A stretch of 64,000 bases of DNA, taken from Nemania diffusa. Taxonomy: Eukaryota > Ascomycota > Sordariomycetes > Xylariales > Xylariaceae. This document shows, in pieces, positions 1 to 9,789 of the stretch. A program made the translations under genes and the position numbers. A model generated the notes under the pieces. The model saw only the letters and a list, made by a program, of their open reading frames with translations, was not told where the DNA came from and searched no databases. The first letter of the stretch is position 1; each line of letters begins with the position of its first letter. Location: assembly GCA_038501195.1 (NCBI GenBank), contig JBBPUQ010000004.1, forward strand, positions 2,232,001-2,296,000, written 5' to 3'.

Positions 1-1
1 A

Positions 2-3000
2 ACTCGAACAGGGGCTAGCAATGCTGTAAGCAGAGAGAATGAGGATCTAAAGACAAAACTGAAGATTCTTGAGCGAAAACGAGCGGAGGACCGGGATAGA
101 CTCAAAGAGATGGATCGAATTCAAGAGCAGCGCGATAAGTTTGAGACTATTAACAAGAAGATTGAGAGCAAATTCCAGTCAACGGTACAAGAGAATGTTG
201 CACTACGAAAACAATTCAAGGAGGCAGAGGATAGGCTCGGTCAGATCGAAGAACTACAAGCCGAGCATGACTCTATTATGGAGCTGGCGACCCTCGACCG
301 CGAGATGGCTGAGGAGACAGCCGAGGTCCTCAAGGTAGAGCTCGAGGCTCTGAAACAAAAGGCGGAGGAATTAGAGCTAGAGGTTGAGATTCTGCGAGAG
401 GAAAACACGGAGTACTCGCAAGGAATGTCACCCGAAGAGAGAGCAAGCACCGGGTGGTTGCAAATGGAGCGGAACAATGAGCGCCTACGCGAAGCTCTCA
501 TTCGTCTCCGAGATATCACCCAGGAACAGGATGAGGAGAACAAGGCCCAAATCAAGTCTTTGGAGAAAGACTTGGAAGAATTTGAAGCGATTAAGGAACA
601 GTATCAAATTGCTAAGGAAAAGCTATTGGAGTCGGAGCTGCGAGCTGAGGACCTACGACAACAACTTGACGACAACCTAGGAGCTGAAAATATGATCGAG
701 CAACTAAGTTATGAGAAACTTCAACAATCCGAGCAAATCCAAGAACTCAAGGCTGTGATTGAGGATCTCGAGGCCCTGAAGGAGATCAACGACGAACTCG
801 AAGTCAATCATGTCCAGAACGAGAAGGAGATGCAGGAAGAGCTTGACTTCAAAGATAACATCATCACGGAGCAGGCTCGGCGCGCAGTGGAGAAGGAGGA
901 CAGTATCGGGGACCTCGAATACACACTATCTCGGTTCCGGGAGCTCGTTACAAACCTACAGTCTGATCTGGAGGATATGCGCGCTTCTCGCGCTGTCAAT
1001 GAAGCTGAATCAGAGCAGCTCAATAGTAATGCCCGGCTCATGATGGATCTAAACCAGAAACTCCAAATCTCCGCCGCCAAAACTCAGATCAAGACCATCG
1101 ACCTTGAAATGCAGCGGATGGGTGCTCAAGAAGCTCAACAACACCTGGACATTGTTAAGCTCTTCCTGCCGGAAAGCTTCAACGCCGACAGAGACTCTGT
1201 TCTCGCACTGTTACGATTTACTCGACTATCTTTCAAGGCTACCCTTTTACACGGTTTCATCAAGGAACGAGTCAGCCAGCCACATCCTGGACATGAAGAT
1301 GATGTGTTCGCCGGTTGCGATGTGTTGGATAAGCTGACATGGGTAGCTTCGATGTGCGATCGTTTCGTCAATGGTATCAGCCACTGCTCCTCGGAAGAAT
1401 TTGCCAAGTACCAAGCTGCTTTATATGAGCTCGAGCCCGTAGAACGAGCTTTGAATAACTGGATTGAGGGTCTCAAGAGAGACGAGCTTAAGGAAAAGCA
1501 GTGTTCTGATGAGCTCCAGCGCTCCATTGCTCTTATGACCCACCTCGGAGAAGTTCATATTTCACAAGGACTTGAAAGCTTCGCGGATGAAGTACAGATG
1601 AAGACAATGCTGATGCAGAGTCACTTAGAGTCAGCCGCCAGTGCCTTCGGTGTTACGAAGGAAATGGTTCAGAGAATGGTGCCCGCCAACGGTGACGAGG
1701 ATGAACTTGCTCAACACTTCGCTAGGCGCGCAGATACAGTCATTAGCCAGACGCGCAGCGCTAAAGTGATCGTCTCTAAAGCAGTCCGCTCTCTCGAAGA
1801 TCTTAGAGCGAGATCACTGGCTCTTACCCCTGACACTTTGGAGGTTTTTGAGAGCTGTGAAGCTGCTAGTCGAGAGCTGGGAGAAATGTCTCGTGTCATT
1901 GGTGTCGACCTGCACAAACTCCTTGCTGTAGAGGGGCGTAGCGAACCATTCACGTACCCAGAAGTACAGAAGACTGTGCTCAATACTGTCTCAACCACTT
2001 TTTCATCTTCAGAGTCAGATCTGTTCTCAAGTTATCTTTCTAAGATCCGAACCCTTACGAACCAAGTCGCTGATCTTGCTGCTGTTTGTGCCGACTTATC
2101 GCAGACGCAAGAGTTCGAACGCAGCCCAGCACCGTGGATTATCCGGGCACAAGAGCTCAAGGCCCTTAAGACCATTCCGGTTGATGCTGAAGAAGAGCTG
2201 CGCCACGTCAAGGAGCACTACAACCAGGCTCGTCGGGAGATTGCACTACGTGATGATAATCTCAGTACTGCTACTCTGCGCATCGAAACTTTGGAAGCGC
2301 GTATGCGCGATGCTAATGCTAAGGCCTCTCGGATGTCAGATCTTGAGGCACAGATAGTAGATGTTCAAAGCCAAGTCGATCGTCTCAACAAGGACATCGA
2401 GCAACAAGACCGTGAGGCTAAAGCTCTCGAAGCCGACCGCGACAAGTGGAAGAAGATTGCTGGTGATAGCAGGGCCTATGGCGATGCGACGGACTCCGCA
2501 GGTGCTAAGGCGGGTCAGGAGCGTGCAGTTGCCACTGCCCGTGAGATGGATGCCCTGAAGAACGACATCGCAAACCTGCAAGCTGCTGTGCGGTATCTAA
2601 GAGAAGATAACCACCGCGCACGCCTGAACGACCAACCGAAATATGAGTGGCTCGCCGAGCCTCTGATCAAGCCAATTCCGGTTACGGAACAGAGGAAAGC
2701 CTTGGTCACCGCCGAGGGTAAAGATGTACTAGCAGAGCTCCTAGATATGGCCGCTTCCGCAAGGGTCTATGATTTGCGCTCTCTCCCTAAGGACAAGATG
2801 GCCTGGCGACCTGCGAGGGTAACACCGCAATACCACGCCGCCAGACTTGCAGAGGACTTCGAAACATGGAAGAGTTGGGAGACTTCGGTCGTGCAGAAAA
2901 CGAATGTGATCGTTAAGCAACAGCCGGGCCGCAGGCGGGACCTCGATCCCACGAAGATGAGGAAGGCCGCTGCGAGGCTGCAGATTCGCCTTCCAGATAT

Positions 3001-3091
3001 TGACGGGAAAATGATTGCTGGTAGTCGTGGTGAGGTGCAAATTGTAGGATCCCGGGAATGGGAAGGGTTGCAAGGGCGACTTGTCTTGTAA
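2..3091 (+). CDS. Dynactin p150(Glued)-like subunit, 5'-truncated by the window edge
   Basis: The frame is open from base 2 with no start codon before the first internal Met at 110, so the gene begins upstream of the window. About 1,029 residues are visible, ending at TAA 3089-3091. The first third is long heptad-rich coiled coil containing the dynactin signature LQMERNNERLREALIRLRD. A mixed alpha-helical central part follows, then a second coiled coil and a basic C-terminus. This matches the large dynactin subunit (the Neurospora ro-3 type), which links cytoplasmic dynein to cargo and microtubules for nuclear migration. The N-terminal CAP-Gly domain expected for the family would lie outside the window. 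No intron is needed in this part. The gene converges on the Sec65-like gene with about 400 bp between them. Family assignment is from motif recognition; the coiled coil alone would not prove it. Confidence 0.85.
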   Translation, partial: TRTGASNAVSRENEDLKTKLKILERKRAEDRDRLKEMDRIQEQRDKFETINKKIESKFQSTVQENVALRKQFKEAEDRLGQIEELQAEHDSIMELATLDREMAEETAEVLKVELEALKQKAEELELEVEILREENTEYSQGMSPEERASTGWLQMERNNERLREALIRLRDITQEQDEENKAQIKSLEKDLEEFEAIKEQYQIAKEKLLESELRAEDLRQQLDDNLGAENMIEQLSYEKLQQSEQIQELKAVIEDLEALKEINDELEVNHVQNEKEMQEELDFKDNIITEQARRAVEKEDSIGDLEYTLSRFRELVTNLQSDLEDMRASRAVNEAESEQLNSNARLMMDLNQKLQISAAKTQIKTIDLEMQRMGAQEAQQHLDIVKLFLPESFNADRDSVLALLRFTRLSFKATLLHGFIKERVSQPHPGHEDDVFAGCDVLDKLTWVASMCDRFVNGISHCSSEEFAKYQAALYELEPVERALNNWIEGLKRDELKEKQCSDELQRSIALMTHLGEVHISQGLESFADEVQMKTMLMQSHLESAASAFGVTKEMVQRMVPANGDEDELAQHFARRADTVISQTRSAKVIVSKAVRSLEDLRARSLALTPDTLEVFESCEAASRELGEMSRVIGVDLHKLLAVEGRSEPFTYPEVQKTVLNTVSTTFSSSESDLFSSYLSKIRTLTNQVADLAAVCADLSQTQEFERSPAPWIIRAQELKALKTIPVDAEEELRHVKEHYNQARREIALRDDNLSTATLRIETLEARMRDANAKASRMSDLEAQIVDVQSQVDRLNKDIEQQDREAKALEADRDKWKKIAGDSRAYGDATDSAGAKAGQERAVATAREMDALKNDIANLQAAVRYLREDNHRARLNDQPKYEWLAEPLIKPIPVTEQRKALVTAEGKDVLAELLDMAASARVYDLRSLPKDKMAWRPARVTPQYHAARLAEDFETWKSWETSVVQKTNVIVKQQPGRRRDLDPTKMRKAAARLQIRLPDIDGKMIAGSRGEVQIVGSREWEGLQGRLVL

Positions 3092-3495
3092 ATGACAGAA
3101 GAAAAGAAAGACTTATGATCGAGGTTGTAGGAAAAAACCAAACTGGCCAGCTGGATACCCTTGGAACCGAGTTTGGAGGGTCCGGCTAAGGTTTTGGTCC
3201 AGTTCCTTTGAGAGATTACAACTACTTTAGATACCCTTTGCATTGTATCACCAGAAAGCGTATGGAAGCTATTCATGCCAGTTAGTTGGCTATATTATTT
3301 TGATGTTCACATCGTGTTTAAGATGCGTGATCTGCCAATTGTCTTGTAGCTTGTGTAATCTATTCACGAACATACGCATGTTGTGTATGGGTGATTATTA
3401 GACAGCTAGTTCTAAGCAATCGATATGCTTCGCAAATGATGCTGTTTCCGTGAGAACGTTGCCCAGCAAATTCTGAGCGACATATTTTCACCAGC
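3092..3495. other. Convergent 3' intergenic region
   Basis: This is the space between two convergent stop codons. It should hold both 3' untranslated regions. No coding signal or repeat was seen. Confidence 0.6.
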
Positions 3496-4404
3496 TCATT
3501 TTCCCCTACCTTTCCTCCCCTTCTTCCCACCACCCTCGCTCCCGCCAATAGCAGGGCCACCCCCTCCACCACCGCCCATGCCCATCCCCTGCAGCATACT
3601 CATCATATCCGCATTCATGCCCGGCATGCCCATACCCCCCGGCATGCCACCGCCCGGCCCGCCCTGATTCTGCATGTCGCGCATCATATCTTTAAACGCA
3701 TTCTCGCTAACGCCGCCTCCCGTCATGGCCGCCGAGTACGCCGGCAACAGCTCCCCCAGCTTCCACCCCCCCGGCACCGCCGGCCGCGGCCACGGCTTGC
3801 CATCCGCATAGAGATCCGCAGCGCCCCCGAGGCTGCCGAGCCCGAGCCCGCGCATGCCCTGCCGCAGCGCGGCCGAGTCGTCGGTGGTGGGGTGCTCGCG
3901 CAGGTACTTGGCGACGACGACGTAGAGGTGGTGCTTGTTCTTCACGGGGTGGCTGCGCGCGCGGGCGGCCTTGAGGGCCACGCGCACGCGCCCCGGGTTC
4001 GCCCAGTCCTTGGGGTGCGTGCGGTGCGCCTCGAACACGGGCGAGAGGTGCAGCGCCGCGCAGGCGTTGGCGATCTCGCGCGCCAGGGGGTTCTTCACCG
4101 CGAGGGAGGCCGACACGCGCCGGCCCTCGGAGCGCGTGCGCGCCGCGTCGAAGTACACGGGGTACAGCATCTGGTAGTCCTTGATGTCGTCGGGCTGCAG
4201 GCCCGGCTGCGGCGGCGCCTGCTGGGGGTGTGAGGGGGGCTGCTGTTGCGGTTGGCGGGTGGGAGGTGGGGGTTGGGAGGGCGCGGGCTTCGTGGGGACG
4301 GCGCGCAGGATGTCGGAGTCTTGGAAGTCGTCGATGTCGCCCTCGCTGGGATCCGAGACGTCGTCTTCGCTGTCGGATACCTCTTCTATCCTGGGGTGCG
4401 ACAT
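3496..4404 (-). CDS. sec65: Signal recognition particle subunit SRP19/Sec65
   Basis: A single-exon 302-residue protein. Residues 1-75 are acidic then Pro/Gln-rich and probably disordered. The SRP19 fold follows from about residue 78 (YPVYFDAARTRSEGRRV, then NPLAREI and HPKDWANPGRVRV), matching the RNA-binding core of SRP19, which helps assemble SRP RNA with SRP54 for co-translational ER targeting. The C-terminal 60 residues are rich in Gly and Met (GMPGGMGMPGMNADMMSMLQ) and end in a basic KKGRKGRGK tail. The coding DNA is markedly GC-rich in the middle, and this makes long shadow ORFs on the plus strand. The ATG at 4404-4402 is followed directly by the expected acidic N-terminus, and no upstream in-frame ATG is needed. 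Confidence 0.9.
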   Translation of the reverse strand: MSHPRIEEVSDSEDDVSDPSEGDIDDFQDSDILRAVPTKPAPSQPPPPTRQPQQQPPSHPQQAPPQPGLQPDDIKDYQMLYPVYFDAARTRSEGRRVSASLAVKNPLAREIANACAALHLSPVFEAHRTHPKDWANPGRVRVALKAARARSHPVKNKHHLYVVVAKYLREHPTTDDSAALRQGMRGLGLGSLGGAADLYADGKPWPRPAVPGGWKLGELLPAYSAAMTGGGVSENAFKDMMRDMQNQGGPGGGMPGGMGMPGMNADMMSMLQGMGMGGGGGGGPAIGGSEGGGKKGRKGRGK

Positions 4405-6728
4405 TGTGGTGCTTCGTCTATGCGTCTATGTTTTAGGTTGTTTTCCCTCCCTTTTTTTCCGAATGGGAACTCTAAATTCGCTTCTTCCTATGCCGTCAAT
4501 TTTGCATAAGCGTGAGTTGGCGTAGTGATTGGTGTTGTAGTTATGGATGGCGAGTTGTGGTGTTGAAGTGCTGAGGTGATGTGTTTGGCTTGTTGGCTGT
4601 AATTTTGGAACGTGGGGTATTTTACAGGATATCTAGTTGAAATGGGAAACTTTAGACTCGCTCGGGGGTGGGGCTCAGCCGCTCGTGGCTTATCGCCGTT
4701 CGCCGTCTTAGCACTGACCCACAAGGGCTCCGGCCGCCAGTGGAACTCCGGCTAGCAGTTCCGGCTCGATCTACTCTGTGGATCGGATTTCTCTCACTCT
4801 GTGTTCTCCCGCTACGAACACTCTCATTAGCAGTTCTTTAAACTATGGTCGTATGAAGTATTTTCTCATCTAAACGTATTTTGTTTACTTGAAGCTACTA
4901 ACACTCACGACGCGACTAGATACTTAAGTTAGGTGGATTTGCTAGCAACAGAATTTATTAGCATAGTACTATAATATAAATGCATAAAAGAGATACATAG
5001 CACTCTCCGGGAATATTTAGGATAAAATCGAATTGGTGCATGCATAAAAGATTGTGCATTTTGTAAGTCTAACAAAAGAAAATAAACCCATAAGTTCCTG
5101 TTGGAAATAACCACTGTGCCAAAAGATGAACTTAATATTCCAATTTTTATTGTAATATTTGCAACAGTTCCCATACCATCTCGTAAGCGGTAACCACGAT
5201 CGATCGTTTGTCCTTCGTTAAAAGTACATCATTAAGAAGCGTTTGAATGAAAATAGAGAACGACTTTGCCTATGTATCTTCAGGTACCTTCTTTATGTTC
5301 CTAGTATGGTGTCATTTTCCGGACTTAAGACAAAGCCAAATATGGACCTTTATCATATCTTTGGAAACAAGTCGCCTATATACTAAAAAGGCAATATGAA
5401 TCAAGGTAACCTGACCCAGCCCTCGTGTGCTTCAGACTGCAGACAAATAGGCTTCTTACCTGGGCTGTTAAAGGCTAGGGGATATGTGATACCTTGATTT
5501 TAAGGTCTTGAGTAAATGCCTTGTTATATAGACGGAAATGGTGCTGCTTATCCTCAAATTTGTAATTCAATATTTGTCACCCTGAAGTTTTAGGCACTTT
5601 TCTTCCTCTCCGCGAAAGGGGTCTGGAAGAATCGGTGAGCTGTTGTCTTCATATTGGTCAAGATATAATTATTTGGGAAAATATTGGAGTCATCTTTGAA
5701 CTTTACAACCTCAATCCGAAACCCGTAAGTGGAGATACCGAATCGCATCAAGTGGTCTCGTGAGCTATTTGACGATCTTCTCTATATCGTCATCTGTAAA
5801 GATTGTGTTGACTTCCTCACTCTTGTCCAGGAATTGGGACCAAGAAATAATTGCTCATTAAGCGTGAATTGTGTTAGAATGCCATCGATAACTAGTGGCC
5901 TACATGAATAACTCTCTAGTATTGGTTCCTACAGTAGACCCCTCATACCATCTCACTACAGTCCCGTTCTTAGAATACCCTAGCGGAAGTATAGCGCGTT
6001 GCTTGAGCCCTGTATCGCTTATATTATAAGTGCCTCTCTGAAAATAGCAAGGACTAGACTTAACCCGTAGTTCCATCCCGGTGGTCCTGTTCTAGCTCTA
6101 GTAGCTCATCGAGTGCTCTCTTATGATTGAGATTCGCCTGTGAGCCTACATCTCGACGTTTTGGAGTCTAGAAGGGTTTTGCAAGACCAATCTCAAGGCG
6201 CAACACGCCTAGGTCGAAAATCCGAGGACACTGATGGTTCATTAGGTCCTCGTATGCCGTCCTTGTTGCTATTTGTTAAGCTCCCCGCTAGTTCTCTCAA
6301 CGCGGACAATGAAACTCGACGTTATCTGGTTGTACATATGTCTGTACCACCTCGCTGCCTATCACCGTTGTAGCAATATGACCTGTCACACCCGCCTTAT
6401 ACACATATGCACCGTCACAGAAAAGGGGGGGTCAAAAATTTGTATGTCAAAAACGTATTAATACTCTGTCATTACATTACATATCTGAATGAACATTAAG
6501 AAGCCTTCGTACCGAGTTGTCGTCGACCTGCCCTTCAAGGTGAGGTGCACGTTCGTAGTAAATAAGGTCATCTCCTCCCCTTTCTTACCACCCGTGCTGA
6601 CGACCTCCTACGCGGCGACGGGAGGCGTTTGGGAGTCAGTCTAGGCCGTATGTGATGGGCTGATAAATAAAGGTAAAGAAAATCCCCCTAACTGAAACCG
6701 ATATTTAAGTATCATAAAGGCTCAGAAA
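4405..6728. other. Gene-poor intergenic region
   Basis: About 2.3 kb separate Sec65 from the UstYa-like gene. Only short ORFs without recognisable sequence are present. The right two thirds (about 4.9-6.5 kb) are AT-rich. I see no RNA gene or transposon-coded peptide. Confidence 0.5.
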
Positions 6729-7781
6729 TTACGATGGATTTGGTCGATTGGTATCCTTGTCAGGGGTATGAGTGCGCTGCCATGCGACAAGCCTATCCCA
6801 CCGTCGACATTTGTGGTGGACATTGAAGTCCGCCTTAGATCCCACGGCGACGGTGTCATCCTTGAGCACTAGCATCGGCGTCAGATCAGCATTGCACATG
6901 AGCTGCAGACGCAACGTCTCGATGCAGTGGTCTACATGCATGCGGTCACCAACCGAGTGGTGGCTTGTGACGTTAAGGTCGACGAGCTCATGATTATGTC
7001 CCGTATCTAGCCATTCGCGCATGTGGTCGTTGTAGTAATCTCTCCACGTATACTGTCGAATCAGGTTCTGTCGTCGTAACGTTAGCATATAGGCGGCGGT
7101 GGTAGTTGTATGGAGAGAATCCGGGGTCAAGTTCGTCACGCACCAGGCAGTGTAGTTGATGGAAGACCTCCAACATCCCGCTGTATCCTCGAGTTTCGTC
7201 CGAGTTGATGTGAGCGAGCCTATCCGGAGATTTCCCTAGTCTATTTGGGCCATCGAGGGGGACCTCTACTCCACCAACTAACTCATGAAAATATTAGCGT
7301 ACCCATGAACATGTATCTGCGAAAAAGAGGACGAGCTTACGATTCCAAATTTGGTCCCATGCTGCTTCTAATTCAGGAGTTGGTGGCCCCCGATACTTCG
7401 TCTTGTGGGCGAACTCGTTCTCGAAGTCGGTATCATAATACTCGACGACGCCGTCCTCAATAGCTGGTGCTGTGTAGGATATAAGCTCTGAGAAAACTGG
7501 CCGGTAGTGTAACACTCACAGTATGGATTGACAAGTCGTGTACATGTGAGCTCGTCTGGGCCTCTTATGAGACCATAGAAAAACAACCCAGTACTGATGA
7601 AAGCTAGGATCCATGGGAGCAGGCGAAACATAAATTCGCCATATCGGAGTTTGAGGGGATGGGCTTCTGCCTTCTCGAGATGACCATTCTGGTCAACAAG
7701 GCGCTGTTCTTCTTCGAAAGACTGAGATGATTTGTCTCCAGAGGCAAGATATGAATACCTGAATGCATTGGTGAAGGCCAT
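6729..7781 (-). CDS. UstYa-family (DUF3328) membrane-anchored oxidase
   Basis: Four exons on the minus strand: 7781-7520, 7469-7341, 7277-7144 and 7067-6729 (introns 50, 63 and 76 bp), giving 287 residues. A single transmembrane segment sits near residues 52-71 (FRLLPWILAFISTGLFFYG). The lumenal part carries the family pattern: YSPAIEDGVVEY near 87-98, YRGPP, EVFHQLHC (HxxHC, His170-Cys174) and a second HVDHC (His219-Cys223) followed by LRLQLMC. These paired motifs define the UstYa/UstYb group, which catalyses oxidative cross-linking or cyclisation of ribosomal peptides such as ustiloxin and phomopsin; some members act in non-ribosomal pathways. It is divergent from the dibasic-repeat precursor gene with 1.3 kb between start codons. 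The ATG at 7781 sits in a good context (AACCATGG); an in-frame ATG at 7847 is possible. Splicing restores every family motif without a stop, which supports the model. Confidence 0.88.
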
Positions 7782-9102
7782 GGTTGAAGGTAACTGGCTT
7801 GTCACTGAGCTTGAAAGTGATAGATGTGAAGTTAACCCTGAATGCACCAGGAAAGAAAAAAAGATGAGTGAGTATGTTATTCCAGTGCATTTGGTTGTTC
7901 AGTGTCTTTCATGCCCTCTCGTAATCCTCCAGAAAGACAGAGTGTTAAGTTTTGATCACGGTGTATTCTTTGACCCCCTGATTTATGTCTTCGCCTCCTG
8001 GCTGGGTTACCTCGCAAACTTCACCCTATCCTACGGCCTTCTCGGCGACTGTACTGACAACTCCGGCAATAGATAATCTAAACAACGGCTGGAGAAACGC
8101 TATTTCCGTGTAGTAATTAGAGTTGTAATATACAAAATAGCGGTAGCTGTACCGATGTTCGTAGCACTACGGATTCTATCCGGTAGTTCAGTGGGGAGAA
8201 GAACACCAGTCGGTGTAATCGCGACAAACGCGGTACTAGTCACTGGGGCGTATAGCAGAAAGGCCAAAGTTGATCGTTTTCAGCAGGTGTGAAGACCGTG
8301 ATAGGCAATGGGTCGGGTTTGTATGGGAGCTGAGTGCGCCATCCACTAGCTGATTATCATTTCACTAACCGAGAAAAGAATGAGGATCGTTTCTGTTTTG
8401 GGGTTGTATAAGTCGTGATATAGTTTATTACGTTACCTACGTAACACCTCTTTTACTAGCACTGTCGATAAACCACCAGAAGTGAAAATTGGGTACCTAT
8501 CCTATGCGCTGCTGGCAAAGTGAGGGTCTTTTGTATGCATTGAGCTACTATCTAGATCTTCACACTTGGCCCGCTTCAATGGCTAGTGTTCTGTGAGTGT
8601 TTGCTGATCTTATTGTGAACTGGTAAGTGGTAGACAAGTCGTAATAGAAGTGGTAAATGCTGGCTGCAATCATTCTAATTCGGCACTTCCATCACATAAT
8701 ATGGCGTCTCGTGAGGAGGAGAGCGACACTGACGACCAGTAAACAGATACAAGCCCTAGCTAGCAGAAACATCGTTCTAACTAAGTATTACCTTCGTCCG
8801 AATAGTCGTACGATATTCGTGATCGACTCTCAAGCCACTGGCGATCCCCTCAGTCGGCCTTTGTGGATGTAACGCGCGATAAGTCGTCGCCGTTCGGTGC
8901 TCTTTTCATGACCTCCTGCATTCCTAGATTAATTAAACAGTATTTAGACGTAGCACAATAAGGCCCTCGTGTGAGCAAGAATCGACATATAAAGGGGACT
9001 CATCCCTCCCAGGAAACCTGAAGTTAAGGTTAGAGTACAACCAAATACAACTCATAATCAAGCATACACACATCAGTGCCTACCAAGATAACTTTTATCA
9101 AC
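7782..9102. other. Divergent intergenic region between UstYa-like and precursor genes
   Basis: About 1.3 kb between two divergent start codons, so it should contain both promoters. No third coding gene was recognised. A TATA-like element lies near the precursor side. Confidence 0.5.
8988..8994 (+). promoter_or_regulatory. Putative TATA box of the repeat-precursor gene
   Basis: TATAAAG lies about 115 bp before the ATG at 9103. A CA-rich stretch (about 9037-9072) between them is typical of fungal transcription starts. This is sequence-only inference. Confidence 0.4.
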
Positions 9103-9789
9103 ATGCCTTCTATTTTTAAGTCCACCTTCATGCTAGCTATGGCTGCTACCGCCATTGGCCGCCCACTCCAATCTCAGAATACTCAAACCGGTAAGCAAAC
9201 TTCTCAAATCTCACCTTGTAGGCTTGAAACATGCTATATGACAACTGTACGAGTGAGCAACGGGTCTTCTTACTCACGTATTTTTACAGGCAACTCCGGC
9301 GAGTCTCTTGCCACTCGTAATCCCGCACAGGATTTGCCAATCGCCCTCATCGAGTCTTTAATCGGAAAAAATCGCCAGGGCAGTGCATACGACGAAGATG
9401 TTGCTACTGCCGACCCAACCGAGATTCTTGGGAAACGTGCGGCGGATATTCCAATTGCCCTTATCCAATCTCTCATCGGGAAGAATCGCCAAGGAAGTGC
9501 CTATGACGAAGACGTGGCGGCCGCCAACCCGACTGAAGTCCTCGGGAAACGCGCTCAAGACCTCCCGATAGCCCTCATCGAATCTCTGATCGGAAAGAAC
9601 CGAGAGGGGAGCGCCTACGACGAGGACGTAGCAGCTGCTGACCCTAGCGAGGTTCTCGGGAAACGTGCCCAGAATCTCCCGATCGCTCTCATCGAGTCAC
9701 TAATCGGCAAGAATCGCGAGGGCAGCGCTTATGACGAGGATGTTGCCGCTGCTGATCCTACTGAGGTACTCGGTAGGCGCGGAAACTAA
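9103..9789 (+). CDS. Secreted dibasic-repeat precursor, candidate dikaritin-type RiPP precursor
   Basis: Two exons, 9103-9190 and 9290-9789, give 195 residues. Residues 1-19 form a signal peptide (MPSIFKSTFMLAMAATAIG). After a short linker come four tandem 38-residue units (42-79, 80-117, 118-155, 156-193). Each unit has PIALI, SLIGKNR, GSAYDEDVA and a terminal GKR (GRR in the last). The Lys-Arg/Arg-Arg ends fit Kex2-type cleavage, so processing should release near-identical peptides. Tyr occurs once per unit, within GSAYDED. No Cys or Trp is present, which argues against an alpha-pheromone precursor. With the adjacent UstYa homologue the best reading is a RiPP precursor of the ustiloxin/phomopsin/asperipin kind. 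The actual core cannot be fixed by eye. An in-frame ATG at 9076 is possible, but the one at 9103 starts the signal peptide directly. Confidence 0.85.
   Translation: MPSIFKSTFMLAMAATAIGRPLQSQNTQTGKQTSQISPCRLETCYMTTVRVSNGSSYSRIFTGNSGESLATRNPAQDLPIALIESLIGKNRQGSAYDEDVATADPTEILGKRAADIPIALIQSLIGKNRQGSAYDEDVAAANPTEVLGKRAQDLPIALIESLIGKNREGSAYDEDVAAADPSEVLGKRAQNLPIALIESLIGKNREGSAYDEDVAAADPTEVLGRRGN
9191..9289 (+). other. Phase-1 intron of 99 bp in the precursor gene
   Basis: It begins GTAAGC and ends TTTTTACAG. Its length is a multiple of three and it has no in-frame stop, so a naive ORF reads straight through. Removing it joins the signal-peptide exon to the repeat exon through a Gly codon. The retained version would add 33 residues including two Cys. 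Confidence 0.75.
9325..9780 (+). repeat. Four tandem 114-bp coding repeats
   Basis: Units are 9325-9438, 9439-9552, 9553-9666 and 9667-9780. The encoded peptides are almost invariant, while many third codon positions differ between units. Protein changes are limited to a few places: Q/A-D/N and L/I at the start, E/Q, Q/E, T/A, D/N, T/S, I/V and the last K/R. Confidence 0.95.

Noticed and set aside
7368..7847. 159-residue minus-strand ORF as a complete protein
   Set aside because: It reads through the 50-bp intron of the UstYa-like gene; only its first part from 7781 is coding.
9076..9789. Repeat protein as an alpha-type mating pheromone precursor
   Set aside because: Fungal alpha-pheromone repeats contain a short Trp/Cys-bearing core; these units are 38 residues and contain neither Trp nor Cys. 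The adjacent UstYa gene points to a RiPP.
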